From Halobacteriovorax sp. JY17 (GTDB lineage Bacteria; Bdellovibrionota; Bacteriovoracia; Bacteriovoracales; Bacteriovoracaceae): a stretch of 64,000 bases of DNA. Under the pieces are notes generated by a model. It worked only from the letters and a program-made list of their open reading frames with translations. It ran no database searches and was not told the origin of the DNA. The stretch covers positions 930,001 through 994,000 of the forward strand of contig NZ_NJER01000001.1 of assembly GCF_002753895.1 (NCBI RefSeq), given 5' to 3'. Below, piece after piece: positions 18,301-27,633 of the stretch (positions are counted from its first letter, which is position 1; every line of letters begins with the position of its first letter). The translations under genes were made by a program, and so were the position numbers.

Positions 18301-19221
18301 TTACTTTCCTGATGCGAGATAAGCGGTGAGATATTTAGATGCCGTCGTCTTATTAAGTTCCTGAAGTATATATCTTGACGCTTCAGCGAGCTTCTTCATA
18401 TCGACACCTGTTGATACTCCCATACTCTCAAGCATATAAACCACATCTTCAGTTGCAACATTTCCAGTTGCTCCTTTTGCATAAGGACAGCCACCAAGAC
18501 CAGCGGCAGAACTATCAAAGTTGATCGCTCCCATTTCAAGAGAGGCCAAAATATTCGCCAGAGCAAGACCACGAGTATCATGAAAGTGCATTGAAATTTC
18601 ACTTGGTGAATAATCTTTAAAGACACGCTCTAGAATATTTTTTACTTGTAGAGGATTGGCCACTCCAATTGTGTCCCCAAGAGAGATTTCATAACACCCC
18701 ATCTCTTTAAGAGCTTTCAATGTGTCCATCAAAACTTCAACAGAGGTTTCTCCTTCATAAGGACAACCAAAGACAGTTGAAATATAGCCACGGACCTTAA
18801 TTCCATTCTCTTTTGCAAGCTTAACAACTGGAATGAAACGTTCAAGGGATTCTTTCGTCGTTGCATTTATATTCTTCTGATTAAATGAATCAGACGTTGC
18901 AGTAAAAATGGCAATTTCAGCTACACCATTTTTAATAGCAATCTCCATTCCCTTCTCATTAGGAACGAGACATGGGGAATTAATTTTCCCAAAGTAAGGT
19001 TTCCCCTTAATAGTATTAAATAACTCTGAGGCATCACCCATTTGAGGAATTTTGTCTGCTCTAACAAAGCTGGTAATTTCAATTGTTGAAAGTCCAGCAT
19101 CTACCAGCATATCAATAAATTTCTCTTTTTGAGCACACTCTAAAATAACTTTTTCATTTTGTAGTCCATCTCTAGGTCCTACTTCAATAATACGTGCGCT
19201 CTTTGGTAATTTATTAAACAT
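18301..19221 (-). CDS. liuE: Hydroxymethylglutaryl-CoA lyase
   Basis: 306 residues. The N-terminus RIIEVGPRDGLQNE is the family signature for metal and substrate binding. The segment GLGGCPYAKGATGNVATED near residue 245 holds the reactive Cys and the flexible loop. The enzyme cleaves HMG-CoA into acetoacetate and acetyl-CoA, the last step of leucine breakdown. It overlaps or abuts the biotin-carrier gene (one base apart), so it is cotranscribed. Length is normal for the family (about 300). Confidence 0.95.
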   Translation of the reverse strand: MFNKLPKSARIIEVGPRDGLQNEKVILECAQKEKFIDMLVDAGLSTIEITSFVRADKIPQMGDASELFNTIKGKPYFGKINSPCLVPNEKGMEIAIKNGVAEIAIFTATSDSFNQKNINATTKESLERFIPVVKLAKENGIKVRGYISTVFGCPYEGETSVEVLMDTLKALKEMGCYEISLGDTIGVANPLQVKNILERVFKDYSPSEISMHFHDTRGLALANILASLEMGAINFDSSAAGLGGCPYAKGATGNVATEDVVYMLESMGVSTGVDMKKLAEASRYILQELNKTTASKYLTAYLASGK

Positions 19222-19701
19222 TTATTTTTCCTCTTGATCTAGATCAACGAGATCAACGCCTCCGGCACATTGCTGTCCTTCAGAGAAGTGAATGGCCGAA
19301 ATCTTTCCATCAGAATTGGCCTTAATTGTATGCTCCATTTTCATGGCCTCCATAACAATTAAAGAATCCCCTTCTTTAACACTATCACCAACCTTAACTA
19401 AGACTTGGAGAATTTTCCCTGGCATTGGAGACTGCATATGTCCAGCGCCCCCAGAACTAGTCTTCGATCTACTTCTAAGTGGCGACTCAATTATTAACTC
19501 TTTACCAGCAACAACGAAGTTATTCTCAAAGTGAGAAACAAGAGTATTCAAATCTCCAGAAATATAGCTCTTAACATCATCTACTCTTCTATTAGAAAAT
19601 GAGTAGTGCTCTCCATTGAAAGTAAATTCAACTCTCCCATCTCTATTTAGAGAGAGATCAATTTCAACTTCCTTAGAATTTACGATTAATTTCTTTTTCA
19701 T
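19222..19701 (-). CDS. Biotin carboxyl carrier subunit of methylcrotonyl-CoA carboxylase (split alpha subunit)
   Basis: 159 residues. The C-terminal 75 residues are a biotinyl domain with the biotin-accepting Lys in VMEAMKMEH (Lys near 117) and a PMPGKILQVLVKVGDSV segment. The N-terminal half resembles the linker (BT) part of the alpha subunits of methylcrotonyl-CoA carboxylase. The normal MccA is a single protein of about 660 residues with biotin carboxylase, linker and carrier. Here the carrier is a separate gene whose ATG overlaps the preceding stop by 4 bases (ATGA). The 499-residue carboxylase plus this protein equals one MccA in length. Confidence 0.88.
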   Translation of the reverse strand: MKKKLIVNSKEVEIDLSLNRDGRVEFTFNGEHYSFSNRRVDDVKSYISGDLNTLVSHFENNFVVAGKELIIESPLRSRSKTSSGGAGHMQSPMPGKILQVLVKVGDSVKEGDSLIVMEAMKMEHTIKANSDGKISAIHFSEGQQCAGGVDLVDLDQEEK

Positions 19702-21197
19702 ATATTTCTAAATCCTTGTAATCTGCTCCACGATGAATCTCCAGTTAAACTAACTCTATTCTCAGTCTGAGAGTCGGCCAAGAAAGCAGCAATTGCAGCC
19801 GCGACTTCTCTATCTTCTAAATCAACTGGTCTTAATAATTCACTATAAGTTTCAATAAAATGAGTAAATGTATCACCTTCTCTAAAAGGCTTTGTATCAA
19901 CGATTCTCTTTAAGTAGTCTCTATTTGTTTTCACTCCAAGAAATATGACCTCATCTAAAGAATGTAGAGTTTTACTAATGGCACTATCTCTATCCACTCC
20001 CCAACAAATCAATTTGGCGAGCATTGGATCAAAATCAATAGTGACTTCGTTACCGTCAATATAACCACTATCAAGACGAACACCATTTAACGTTGGAGCG
20101 CCAACATGACCAATCTTACCAATGGCCGGCATGAAGTTATTGTCAGGGTCTTCTGAATAAATTCTCACTTCAATAGCATGACCACTCTGAGTGATTTCTT
20201 CTTGTTTCATTGGAAGTGGCAGACCTGCGGCCACAAGAATTTGAAGCCTAACCAGATCACTATTAGTCACCATCTCAGTAATTGGATGCTCTACTTGTAG
20301 ACGTGTATTCATCTCTAAAAAGAAAAACTTTCCGTCAGCGTCCATAATGAACTCTACAGTTCCTGCACCTTTGTAATTAATTCCGGAAGAAATCGCCACT
20401 GCTGTTTCACAGATTGATCTTCTTAGATTTTCATCAAGGGCAGGACTTGGCGTTTCCTCAACAACTTTTTGATGACGTCTTTGAATAGAGCACTCTCTTT
20501 CAAAGAAATGTAAGTGATTTCCATGAGTATCACTCATGACTTGAACTTCTATATGTCTTGGATTTTGAATAAATTTTTCAATGAGAACAATATCATCACC
20601 AAATGAATTCAAGGCCTCTCTCTTAGCAGAAGCTAGAGCATCACTAAATTCTTCTTCTTTCCAGACAACTCTCATCCCCTTTCCACCACCACCAGCAGAA
20701 GCTTTCACAAGAACTGGAAAACCAATCTCAACTGCTGCTGCTTTTAGAGTAGCTTCCGTCTGATCGTCACCATGGTATCCTGGAATCAGAGGGATTTTAA
20801 TTTTTCCCATTTCTACTTTAGATGTTTTCTTATCACCCATAATCTCCATGCTCTCAGGAGTAGGCCCAATGAAAATAAGTCCAGCATCAGTGACCTTCTT
20901 AGCAAACACAGAGTTCTCCGAGAGAAAACCATAACCAGGGTGAATGGCCTTAGCTCCACTAACCTTTGCAATCTCAATGATCTTCTCATGATTAAGGTAA
21001 GTCTCACTAAGTGGCCCCATTCCAAGAGAGAAGCTCTCATCACTTAAGAATGTGTGTGGATAAGATTTTTCAGACTCTGTATAAATAGAGACAGACTTAA
21101 TTCCCATCTCTTTACAGCTCTTCATTACTCTAAGAGCAATCTCTCCACGATTAGCGATTAAAATTTTATCAATTTTCTTTAAGATCTCATTACTCAT
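19698..21197 (-). CDS. Biotin carboxylase subunit of methylcrotonyl-CoA carboxylase (split alpha subunit)
   Basis: 499 residues, starting at the ATG at 21197. That ATG overlaps the upstream stop (TAATG) and has AGAAGGA before it; an in-frame extension of 6 codons is less likely. The biotin carboxylase fold shows KILIANRGEIALRV, the Gly-rich ATP loop KASAGGGGKGMR, the segment ECSIQRRHQKVVEETP and FLEMNTRLQVEHP. It carboxylates biotin using bicarbonate and ATP. The protein ends with SSWSRLQGFRNI, a segment that in full MccA proteins leads into the carrier part, so the gene looks like the front two-thirds of MccA. Acetyl-CoA carboxylase AccC is an alternative, but the operon context favours MccA. 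Confidence 0.9.
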   Translation of the reverse strand: MSNEILKKIDKILIANRGEIALRVMKSCKEMGIKSVSIYTESEKSYPHTFLSDESFSLGMGPLSETYLNHEKIIEIAKVSGAKAIHPGYGFLSENSVFAKKVTDAGLIFIGPTPESMEIMGDKKTSKVEMGKIKIPLIPGYHGDDQTEATLKAAAVEIGFPVLVKASAGGGGKGMRVVWKEEEFSDALASAKREALNSFGDDIVLIEKFIQNPRHIEVQVMSDTHGNHLHFFERECSIQRRHQKVVEETPSPALDENLRRSICETAVAISSGINYKGAGTVEFIMDADGKFFFLEMNTRLQVEHPITEMVTNSDLVRLQILVAAGLPLPMKQEEITQSGHAIEVRIYSEDPDNNFMPAIGKIGHVGAPTLNGVRLDSGYIDGNEVTIDFDPMLAKLICWGVDRDSAISKTLHSLDEVIFLGVKTNRDYLKRIVDTKPFREGDTFTHFIETYSELLRPVDLEDREVAAAIAAFLADSQTENRVSLTGDSSWSRLQGFRNI

Positions 21198-22000
21198 TAG
21201 GAATCCTTCTTCCAATTAGGACGTCTCTTTTCAAGAAGAGCATTCATCCCTTCTTGGCCTTCGGCGCTAACTCGCCTCTTGGCAATCGTTTCGCAAGTAT
21301 ACTTTGATAATTGCTCATAACTTGTATTTGAAAGGGCCACAACATTACTAATTAAACTCTTAGCTGCGACTTGAGCACCTGGAGCGGCCTTTAGAAATTT
21401 CTTAACCAACTCTTCTGTGTCATTGTGAAAATGTCTCTCAAGACTTACTTGATGAACAAGCCCAAGTGACATAGCTTTGGCAGCATCAAATCTCTCACCA
21501 GTTAGAAAAGTTGCTCTCGCATTTGATTCTCCGATTTTTGCTATAACAAAAGGAGAGATTACTGCCGGAACAAGTCCAAGTAGAACTTCCGTAAAACCAA
21601 AGAGTGCTTTTTCACTAGCGATAACGTAGTCACACACAGCAACTAGGCCCGCACCACCACCAAGAGAAGCTCCATTGATTTTCCCAATGACTGGCTTTGA
21701 AAAACTATTAATTGTTTGAAAGAGATCAGAGAGCGCCTGACTGTCTTTAATATTTTCCTCTTCAGAGTAGTCGATCATAGACTTCATCCAATTAAGATCT
21801 GCTCCTGCACAGAAAGACTTACCCGCTCCAGTAAGAACAACTAACTGAACTTCTGAGTCTTCGTTCATCGCTTGAAACCGACTTGTCAGCCCTAGGATAA
21901 GCTCATCATTAAACGCATTGTGGATCTCTGCTCTATTTAAAGTAATCGTGGCCACACCACGATCATCACATTCATATAGATATAATTCACTCATACTCAT
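21197..22000 (-). CDS. liuC: Methylglutaconyl-CoA hydratase-like enoyl-CoA hydratase
   Basis: 267 residues, crotonase fold: SFCAGADLNWMKSMI (residues 62-76) and INGASLGGGAGLVAVCDYV. In the standard liu order (MccB, then hydratase, then MccA, then HMG-CoA lyase) this position is the 3-methylglutaconyl-CoA hydratase, which makes HMG-CoA. It is three bases after MccB and shares a TAATG overlap with the biotin carboxylase gene. The assignment to methylglutaconyl-CoA rests on gene order and the DLNWMK segment, which is frequent in this subgroup. Confidence 0.85.
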   Translation of the reverse strand: MSMSELYLYECDDRGVATITLNRAEIHNAFNDELILGLTSRFQAMNEDSEVQLVVLTGAGKSFCAGADLNWMKSMIDYSEEENIKDSQALSDLFQTINSFSKPVIGKINGASLGGGAGLVAVCDYVIASEKALFGFTEVLLGLVPAVISPFVIAKIGESNARATFLTGERFDAAKAMSLGLVHQVSLERHFHNDTEELVKKFLKAAPGAQVAAKSLISNVVALSNTSYEQLSKYTCETIAKRRVSAEGQEGMNALLEKRRPNWKKDS

Positions 22001-22003
22001 TTC

Positions 22004-23626
22004 CTACATTCTAAAGACGCCAAACTTAGTGTCGGCGATTGGAGCGTTTAAAGAAGAGCTGATGGCAAGACCAAGAATATCTCTAGTGTGGGCCGGATCA
22101 ATTATTCCATCATCCCAAAGTCTCGCTGTTGAGTAATAAGCACTTCCCTCTTTTTCATATTTGTCTAAAATTGGTTTTTCAAATTCTGCAATTTCTGCTG
22201 CGGACATTTCACTCTTACCGCGGGCCCTAAGACCGTCTTGTCTCACCGTTGAAAGAACTCCTGCCGCTTGCTCACCGCCCATGACGGAAATTCTAGCGTT
22301 AGGCCACATCCATAGAAATCTTGGTTGATACGCTCTTCCACACATTCCATAATTTCCCGCTCCAAAAGATCCACCAATAATGACAGTGAACTTAGGAACC
22401 TCCACAGTAGAAACCGCCGTAACCATCTTAGCACCGTGCTTAGCAATTCCTTCACTCTCATATTGCTTACCGACCATGAAGCCCGTAATATTTTGTAGAA
22501 AAACCAGAGGAATTTTTCTCTGCCCACAAAGTTCAATAAAGTGAGCCCCTTTTTGAGCACTTTCGCTGAAGAGAATTCCATTATTGGCGACAATTCCTAC
22601 TTGATGCCCATGAATGCGAGCAAAGCCAGTGACTAGAGTTGTTCCATACTTCTCTTTGAATTCATGAAACTCTGAGCCGTCAACAATTCTCGCGATAATT
22701 TCTCTAATATCAAAAGGCTTCTTTGTATCGTGAGGAAGAATTCCGTAGATCTCTTCCATGCTCTTTACAGGAGCGCTATATTCTTTTGTTTCTTTTTGAC
22801 CTGCCAGAGCACCTAGAGAAGTGTAGTTTAAATTCTCTACAATATTTCTCGTAATAATCAGCGCCTCTTCTTCATCTTCTGCGTAGTGGTCGGCCACTCC
22901 AGATTCATGAGTGTGAACGTAAGCGCCCCCTAAGTCTTCCGCCGTAACTTCTTCGCCAGTTGCGGCTTTTACAAGCGGTGGCCCACCAAGAAAGATAGTT
23001 CCATTTCCTTTTACAATCACCGACTCGTCGGCCATTGCAGGAACGTAGGCTCCACCGGCAGTACAAGATCCAAGAACCACTGCAATTTGTGGAATCCCCT
23101 TAGAAGACATTTGTGCTTGATTATAGAAAATTCTTCCAAAGTGATCTCTATCGGGAAAGACTTCATCTTGCATTGGAAGAAATGCTCCTCCCGAATCAAC
23201 AAGATAAATACAAGGCAATCTATTTTCTAGCGCAATCTCTTGTGCTCTTAAATGCTTCTTAACGGTCATTGGAAAGTATGTTCCACCCTTTACTGTAGCG
23301 TCGTTGGCCACAAACATACACTCAACGCCGTGAACTCGACCAATTCCACAAACAACACCAGCACTTGGAACATCAGTCTCATACATACCGTTGGCCGCAA
23401 GACTTGAAAGTTCAATAAAGGGAGAACCCTCATCTAGAATTCTATCAATTCTCTCCCTTGGGAGAAGTTTTCCTCTTTCATGATGACGAGTGACGTACTT
23501 CTCGCCTCCACCTTTTTTCACTTGATCGATATGTTCTAAGAACTCGTTTCTAAGTTTTAAATGAAATTCTTGGTTTTCTTTGAAGTCGGCACTGTTTGTG
23601 TCAATTTGGGAGTTTAATACATCCAT
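22004..23626 (-). CDS. liuB: Methylcrotonyl-CoA carboxylase beta (carboxyltransferase) subunit
   Basis: 540 residues from the ATG at 23626, which has AGGA at good spacing; the frame stays open to 23695 without a better start. It has the carboxyltransferase N and C domains: [14 protein letters not shown], a GGTYFP segment, [15 protein letters not shown] and [20 protein letters not shown]. Length matches MccB (about 535). It transfers carboxyl from biotin to 3-methylcrotonyl-CoA. First gene of the operon; no isovaleryl-CoA dehydrogenase is present here. Two inverted repeats lie upstream at 23642-23662 and 23697-23713. Confidence 0.95.
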   Translation of the reverse strand: MDVLNSQIDTNSADFKENQEFHLKLRNEFLEHIDQVKKGGGEKYVTRHHERGKLLPRERIDRILDEGSPFIELSSLAANGMYETDVPSAGVVCGIGRVHGVECMFVANDATVKGGTYFPMTVKKHLRAQEIALENRLPCIYLVDSGGAFLPMQDEVFPDRDHFGRIFYNQAQMSSKGIPQIAVVLGSCTAGGAYVPAMADESVIVKGNGTIFLGGPPLVKAATGEEVTAEDLGGAYVHTHESGVADHYAEDEEEALIITRNIVENLNYTSLGALAGQKETKEYSAPVKSMEEIYGILPHDTKKPFDIREIIARIVDGSEFHEFKEKYGTTLVTGFARIHGHQVGIVANNGILFSESAQKGAHFIELCGQRKIPLVFLQNITGFMVGKQYESEGIAKHGAKMVTAVSTVEVPKFTVIIGGSFGAGNYGMCGRAYQPRFLWMWPNARISVMGGEQAAGVLSTVRQDGLRARGKSEMSAAEIAEFEKPILDKYEKEGSAYYSTARLWDDGIIDPAHTRDILGLAISSSLNAPIADTKFGVFRM

Positions 23627-23641
23627 ATTTAATCCTAATTT

Positions 23642-23690
23642 ATGATAAGAAAGTCTTATCATTTTAATAAGATATGAACGATTGTGACAA
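23642..23690 (-). promoter_or_regulatory. Candidate promoter and operator of the liu operon
   Basis: A perfect palindrome, ATGATAAGA-3-TCTTATCAT, lies at 23642-23662, 15 bases upstream of the liuB ATG. On the minus strand it follows a TTGTCA (-35 like, 23685-23690) and a TATTAA or TTAAAA (-10 like, 15-17 bases on). A dyad just downstream of a -10 box is a usual place for a TetR- or GntR-type repressor. The regulator is not known and no regulator gene lies in the operon. Confidence 0.5.
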
Positions 23691-23696
23691 GGCAAG

Positions 23697-23713
23697 CAGG
23701 GTCAATGACCCTG
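23697..23713. repeat. Inverted repeat CAGGGTCA-A-TGACCCTG between genes
   Basis: A perfect 8-bp inverted repeat with a one-base centre lies 28 bases past the stop of the preceding minus-strand gene. It is directly upstream of the likely -35 box of the liu operon. It could be the terminator hairpin of the upstream gene (no T run follows) or a second operator. Confidence 0.5.
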
Positions 23714-23740
23714 GGCGCATTTGGAAAAAATTAAGGATTT

Positions 23741-24778
23741 CTAGAGTTTTAAGAGATTTTGGCAATAATTGGCCGAAATAGAGATAAATTCCCTATCAAA
23801 CTTGCTCTTTCTAGCTACGGAATACTGAGTCAAACCAAAGAGATATTTTGAGTACACATCCACCCAAACACTCTCCGTTTTAATATTGTAAGGATTGAAT
23901 TTCTTCTTCAACTTCTGAGAAACCATATAATATCTTGAAAGCGCCTCGATAAGAGGAACTTCAAACCAAAGATCCTTCGCAATTCCTTTCTCTCTAATTC
24001 CAGGACAAGTATCTAAGAAAACTTTGGATAAATTCTCTTTTATAGTTTTACTCTGACTTATGATTAAAGAGTGCACCACAACTTGAGTGAGAAATTCCTC
24101 ATCTAACATTTCTGCATGCTTTATTGGGTTCACTCGGAGAATCACTCTTCCACCTTGAAATGCAATAGAAGGCCTCTCAGTTTGTGGCCACCATACAAGC
24201 TTTATTCTTCCCCCTATGATTTTACTAGTTGGAAGATCAAAGAATTTATCTAGCTTTTTAATATTTGAAGTCATTTTTGATTTCTTAAGAATCCTCTCAA
24301 GCCTCTTCGCCTCAGAGGAGAGAATCGTACTCTCTTTTACAATCACCGAAATATTCTTCTTAAAATGTTTATAAACACTCACCAATTCTTTTAAATCATC
24401 AATCTCTATGTACTTCTTCTTTTTTAAAAGAAGAAGTCCTTGATCAAGTGACTTAACTCTTGCAAAAGTTCTCGATAAAATATCAGCAGAGATTGTTGAT
24501 TCAGAAAAGATTGAATTTTGCGCTTTAGGATATTCTTTATAATATTTAAGTCTTATAGCTTTATACTTCTCAAGCATATCTTTATCGGCGCTTGTTAGCT
24601 GGAAGGTCTTCTCGTAGTAATCACGGTATTCTTTAGGTGTTCCTTCCTTCCAATTTGAAATGCCATCGACAATCTGAAAGACGTCAAAGGCCTCAGAGTA
24701 ATCAATGAAGCTTCCTTTAGAAAAAGTATTTAAGCAAAGCCCCAAGCAGAGAATAATTTTTAAAAGTACTTTAACCAT
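23741..24778 (-). CDS. Exported protein of unknown function, helical
   Basis: 345 residues with a signal peptide (MVKVLLKIILCLGLCLNTFS). It is rich in Lys, Leu and Ile with amphipathic helices, a dilysine run (KKKKY) and two Cys near its end. No domain is recognised. It starts 8 bases after the stop of the large upstream gene and therefore belongs to the same transcript, which suggests it works with that protein. The segment ending VARKSKFDREFISISANYCQNLLKL is the C-terminus. No catalytic motif is visible. Confidence 0.65.
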   Translation of the reverse strand: MVKVLLKIILCLGLCLNTFSKGSFIDYSEAFDVFQIVDGISNWKEGTPKEYRDYYEKTFQLTSADKDMLEKYKAIRLKYYKEYPKAQNSIFSESTISADILSRTFARVKSLDQGLLLLKKKKYIEIDDLKELVSVYKHFKKNISVIVKESTILSSEAKRLERILKKSKMTSNIKKLDKFFDLPTSKIIGGRIKLVWWPQTERPSIAFQGGRVILRVNPIKHAEMLDEEFLTQVVVHSLIISQSKTIKENLSKVFLDTCPGIREKGIAKDLWFEVPLIEALSRYYMVSQKLKKKFNPYNIKTESVWVDVYSKYLFGLTQYSVARKSKFDREFISISANYCQNLLKL

Positions 24779-24786
24779 ACATGCCT

Positions 24787-27579
24787 TTATAGTGCTGCTT
24801 TAAGCTCATTGATAATCGCCATCTCATCAGTCATTACCTTCTTAAAGAAATCATTCTTCGCAAAGTGTTTATCTCCATGGAAGATAAATGAGAGTCTCTT
24901 AATTTCACTTTTTATTTCTTTAGCAGTGAAATTTGTATAATCCTTTCCTGTAATTTGTTTTAAAACATTCTTTACACCTGCAATAGATTTATAGGTGTAA
25001 CCTTTCACGGCTTCAGAAGGGAGCTTCTTAACTAGAGTATAGTTCTTCAAAACAAATCCTGAAACATCGTCTTTAGTATTAAATGTATTAGTACTTTGCC
25101 CGGTTTCTTTTTTAGGAGCTTCTTTTTTTGGAGCTTCCTTTTTTTCATTACGAGAAGCGGCTTTTCTTCTATTTTGCGCACGATTATTACTTCTGGAAAA
25201 ACTCTGTTCTGGCCCACTCTTAGGCTTAGCTTCGGCCTTGGCCTTAGTAGATTTACTTCTTTGGGCACGTCTATTAAAGCTCCCATTATTAGATCTCTTA
25301 ACAGGTGTTGAAGAAGTGCTTCTAACTTTAGCCACAGCGGTACTAGTTGGAGGAGTTTCTTTTGTAATTTTAAGTGTCGTCTCTGCTGACTCAAGAAGCT
25401 CTGTAGAACTTTTAGTCGCATTGGCCGCCTTAGTAGTATTCGATGTATTTGTATAAAGAGCGACACCGGTCTTTGCACTCTTAGCAGATTTTGCCACAAA
25501 GGCCAAAGGTTGAATAAGTGCAACTCCTCCGGCGATTAAGGCTTCATTCTTGGCCGAGTCAGCGTTATCACTATTGTCAGTATGCTGCTGTAGTGAAATT
25601 GATTCTGTTGCAAAACTCCCACTAGAAGCGTCGCTGACTTTATCAGCATCGACATAATTACTCACGGCCATTGCACCTTCTGCAGCAACTAATGTCCCAG
25701 AAGCAGCTGCAAGACCAACACCTAAAGGAGAACCAACACCTGTTGCAATTAGCGCCGCAGAGACAACTAGTCCCGCGCCACCCGCCGTCACTTCACCTAT
25801 TCTCCAAAATTCATCGCTCGAATAAACATCTAACGATTCCTTGCAGAGATAAGTTGCATAAATACTTTGTAATTCAGGGTTAGACCTCTCGTTCTTTAGA
25901 AAATTTCCAAGAAGATATGGTCTATACTTAATTAGATCGTGAATACCATCTTCAATATCACTATCATTCTTATTTCTAACCATAGAATGATAGTCACTCA
26001 ACTCGTCGAGCATAAGTTCTTTGTAATCATCCATTGCTTCATCAATATCTTTTCTTCCAACAGGAGTGAAAGCAATATTATCAATTTTACCTTCAGCACA
26101 CTTTTCGGCCAGCCCATTGCTAAAAGGAAAAATATCGCTCTTAAAATGATCTGTGGCCATAATCCTAGAGAGATTCATTTGATCTGAATCTAAGAATTCC
26201 TGATACATATTAGTCATTTCAACTTGTTTATCTTGATAGTAAGCTTCTTCAGAATCAGAGTTTACAAATGTTCCCGCATCAATTTTAATGCTTGGATCAT
26301 TCGACTTAACTCTCTTTGTATAGTCCGTATTTATTCTTTGGCAGAGGCCATTTATTTTATCAGAGAAGCTATTCAAGTTTTCTACAATTTTTCCCTTATC
26401 AATTTTTGAATTATCTAAATTCCCTTTGTCTTTTGCTTTTTTAAAGTCCTCTATGGCCTTGTCAATATTCTGCTTATAAGGAGCGGCCTTAAGTCTTGGA
26501 TACCGAGATAAGACAGTATTTATATTTATCTCTTCTCCAAATTGATTCATAGTAAAGAGCAAGTTCTTCAATGTTAATTCCACTCCAGCATTTACAGAGT
26601 CATTCAATATTTGTTTTGGAAATATTTCCTTTGAAACATTATCAAATTCAGACAAGAGTTGATCTAGCTGTATTGAACTTATACTTGTATCGATTTCTTC
26701 TGAAGAACATTTTCCGTAATCAACCATCTGATCTATAGAGTTTCGTCTACTAGCAAAGAATTTTGAAAAAGCTCCATCTTTAGATGCTGTGTACTCTCTT
26801 TGACATCTATCTAAAATCCCTAGTGCCTTATTTGCACTTTTGACTGCGACCTTCTGTGCTTCAACAACTTCTTTCTCTTCTACAACAACATCTTTTCCAA
26901 TCGCATTCAATCTCTCTCTTAGAGCGTCGCAAGTGTAATTATGATCATAGTCCTCACCTTCACGGTAAGTATCAGAACAGAACTTTTCAACACTCTTGAT
27001 ATACTCATCAAGAAGAGCAGGATTATCTTTTAGAAATTGCTCTCCATCTCTGAGTTCTTTAGTTCCTTTTGTTCTATCAACACACTTCTGTGTAAGCTTC
27101 TTATAAGTTCCACCAGTTTCAATACACTTTCCCTTACCTGATTCATTTGCACCAAAGAGAAGTGGATTACATCTAAATCTATCTCCACCACATGAATCGT
27201 AACTAAAGTTTATAACTCGGTTACAACTCTTAGGAGTAGAATTCTTATTTAATTTACATTTTACATTTGATGCCCAAGTTGAATCACCATGATACTTAGG
27301 AGACTTGCAAATATCTCCTTCCATTCGACTAGGCCATCCTCCGAAGAAACACTTCTCTCCAGCCGCGTAAGCATTAGAAATAAATAATTTCTGAATCATA
27401 ACGAAGCTAGATTCTTCATACTTATTATTCTTTTCAATATCTTTTGAAAAATCGATAAAGGCATTCTTCACCATTCTGATATGATGAATATTAACTTTCT
27501 GCTGACTAAAACGCGGGAGCGTAAATCCATACGAATAAGAAGAAAGTGCAAAGAGAATAAGATAAGAAAGTATTTTCAT
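24787..27579 (-). CDS. Large exported protein with Cys-rich N-terminus and C-terminal J-domain-like segment
   Basis: 930 residues. A signal peptide (cut near SYGF) is followed by a Cys-rich domain (about residues 75-170) containing CFFGGWPSR, CKLNKN and GGDRFRCNPLLFGANESGKGKC. A long helical region comes next. A hydrophobic segment (about 610-650) may cross a membrane. A basic low-complexity stretch (about 750-840) contains KKEAPKKEAPKKE repeats. The last 80 residues resemble a J domain: IKRLSFIFHGDKH with HGD (901-903) in place of HPD, then a helix FFKKVMTDEMAIINELKAAL. The order of domains is unusual. It is cotranscribed with the next exported gene. Function unknown. Confidence 0.75.
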   Translation of the reverse strand: MKILSYLILFALSSYSYGFTLPRFSQQKVNIHHIRMVKNAFIDFSKDIEKNNKYEESSFVMIQKLFISNAYAAGEKCFFGGWPSRMEGDICKSPKYHGDSTWASNVKCKLNKNSTPKSCNRVINFSYDSCGGDRFRCNPLLFGANESGKGKCIETGGTYKKLTQKCVDRTKGTKELRDGEQFLKDNPALLDEYIKSVEKFCSDTYREGEDYDHNYTCDALRERLNAIGKDVVVEEKEVVEAQKVAVKSANKALGILDRCQREYTASKDGAFSKFFASRRNSIDQMVDYGKCSSEEIDTSISSIQLDQLLSEFDNVSKEIFPKQILNDSVNAGVELTLKNLLFTMNQFGEEININTVLSRYPRLKAAPYKQNIDKAIEDFKKAKDKGNLDNSKIDKGKIVENLNSFSDKINGLCQRINTDYTKRVKSNDPSIKIDAGTFVNSDSEEAYYQDKQVEMTNMYQEFLDSDQMNLSRIMATDHFKSDIFPFSNGLAEKCAEGKIDNIAFTPVGRKDIDEAMDDYKELMLDELSDYHSMVRNKNDSDIEDGIHDLIKYRPYLLGNFLKNERSNPELQSIYATYLCKESLDVYSSDEFWRIGEVTAGGAGLVVSAALIATGVGSPLGVGLAAASGTLVAAEGAMAVSNYVDADKVSDASSGSFATESISLQQHTDNSDNADSAKNEALIAGGVALIQPLAFVAKSAKSAKTGVALYTNTSNTTKAANATKSSTELLESAETTLKITKETPPTSTAVAKVRSTSSTPVKRSNNGSFNRRAQRSKSTKAKAEAKPKSGPEQSFSRSNNRAQNRRKAASRNEKKEAPKKEAPKKETGQSTNTFNTKDDVSGFVLKNYTLVKKLPSEAVKGYTYKSIAGVKNVLKQITGKDYTNFTAKEIKSEIKRLSFIFHGDKHFAKNDFFKKVMTDEMAIINELKAAL

Positions 27580-27633
27580 ACTATTTCTATCGGTTATTTT
27601 TCCAATAAACTTTATCTTTACAACTAACTGATT

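Noticed and set aside
25047-25523. 158-codon minus-strand frame inside the 930-residue exported protein gene
   Set aside because: It is an alternate frame of low-complexity repeats without a ribosome site.
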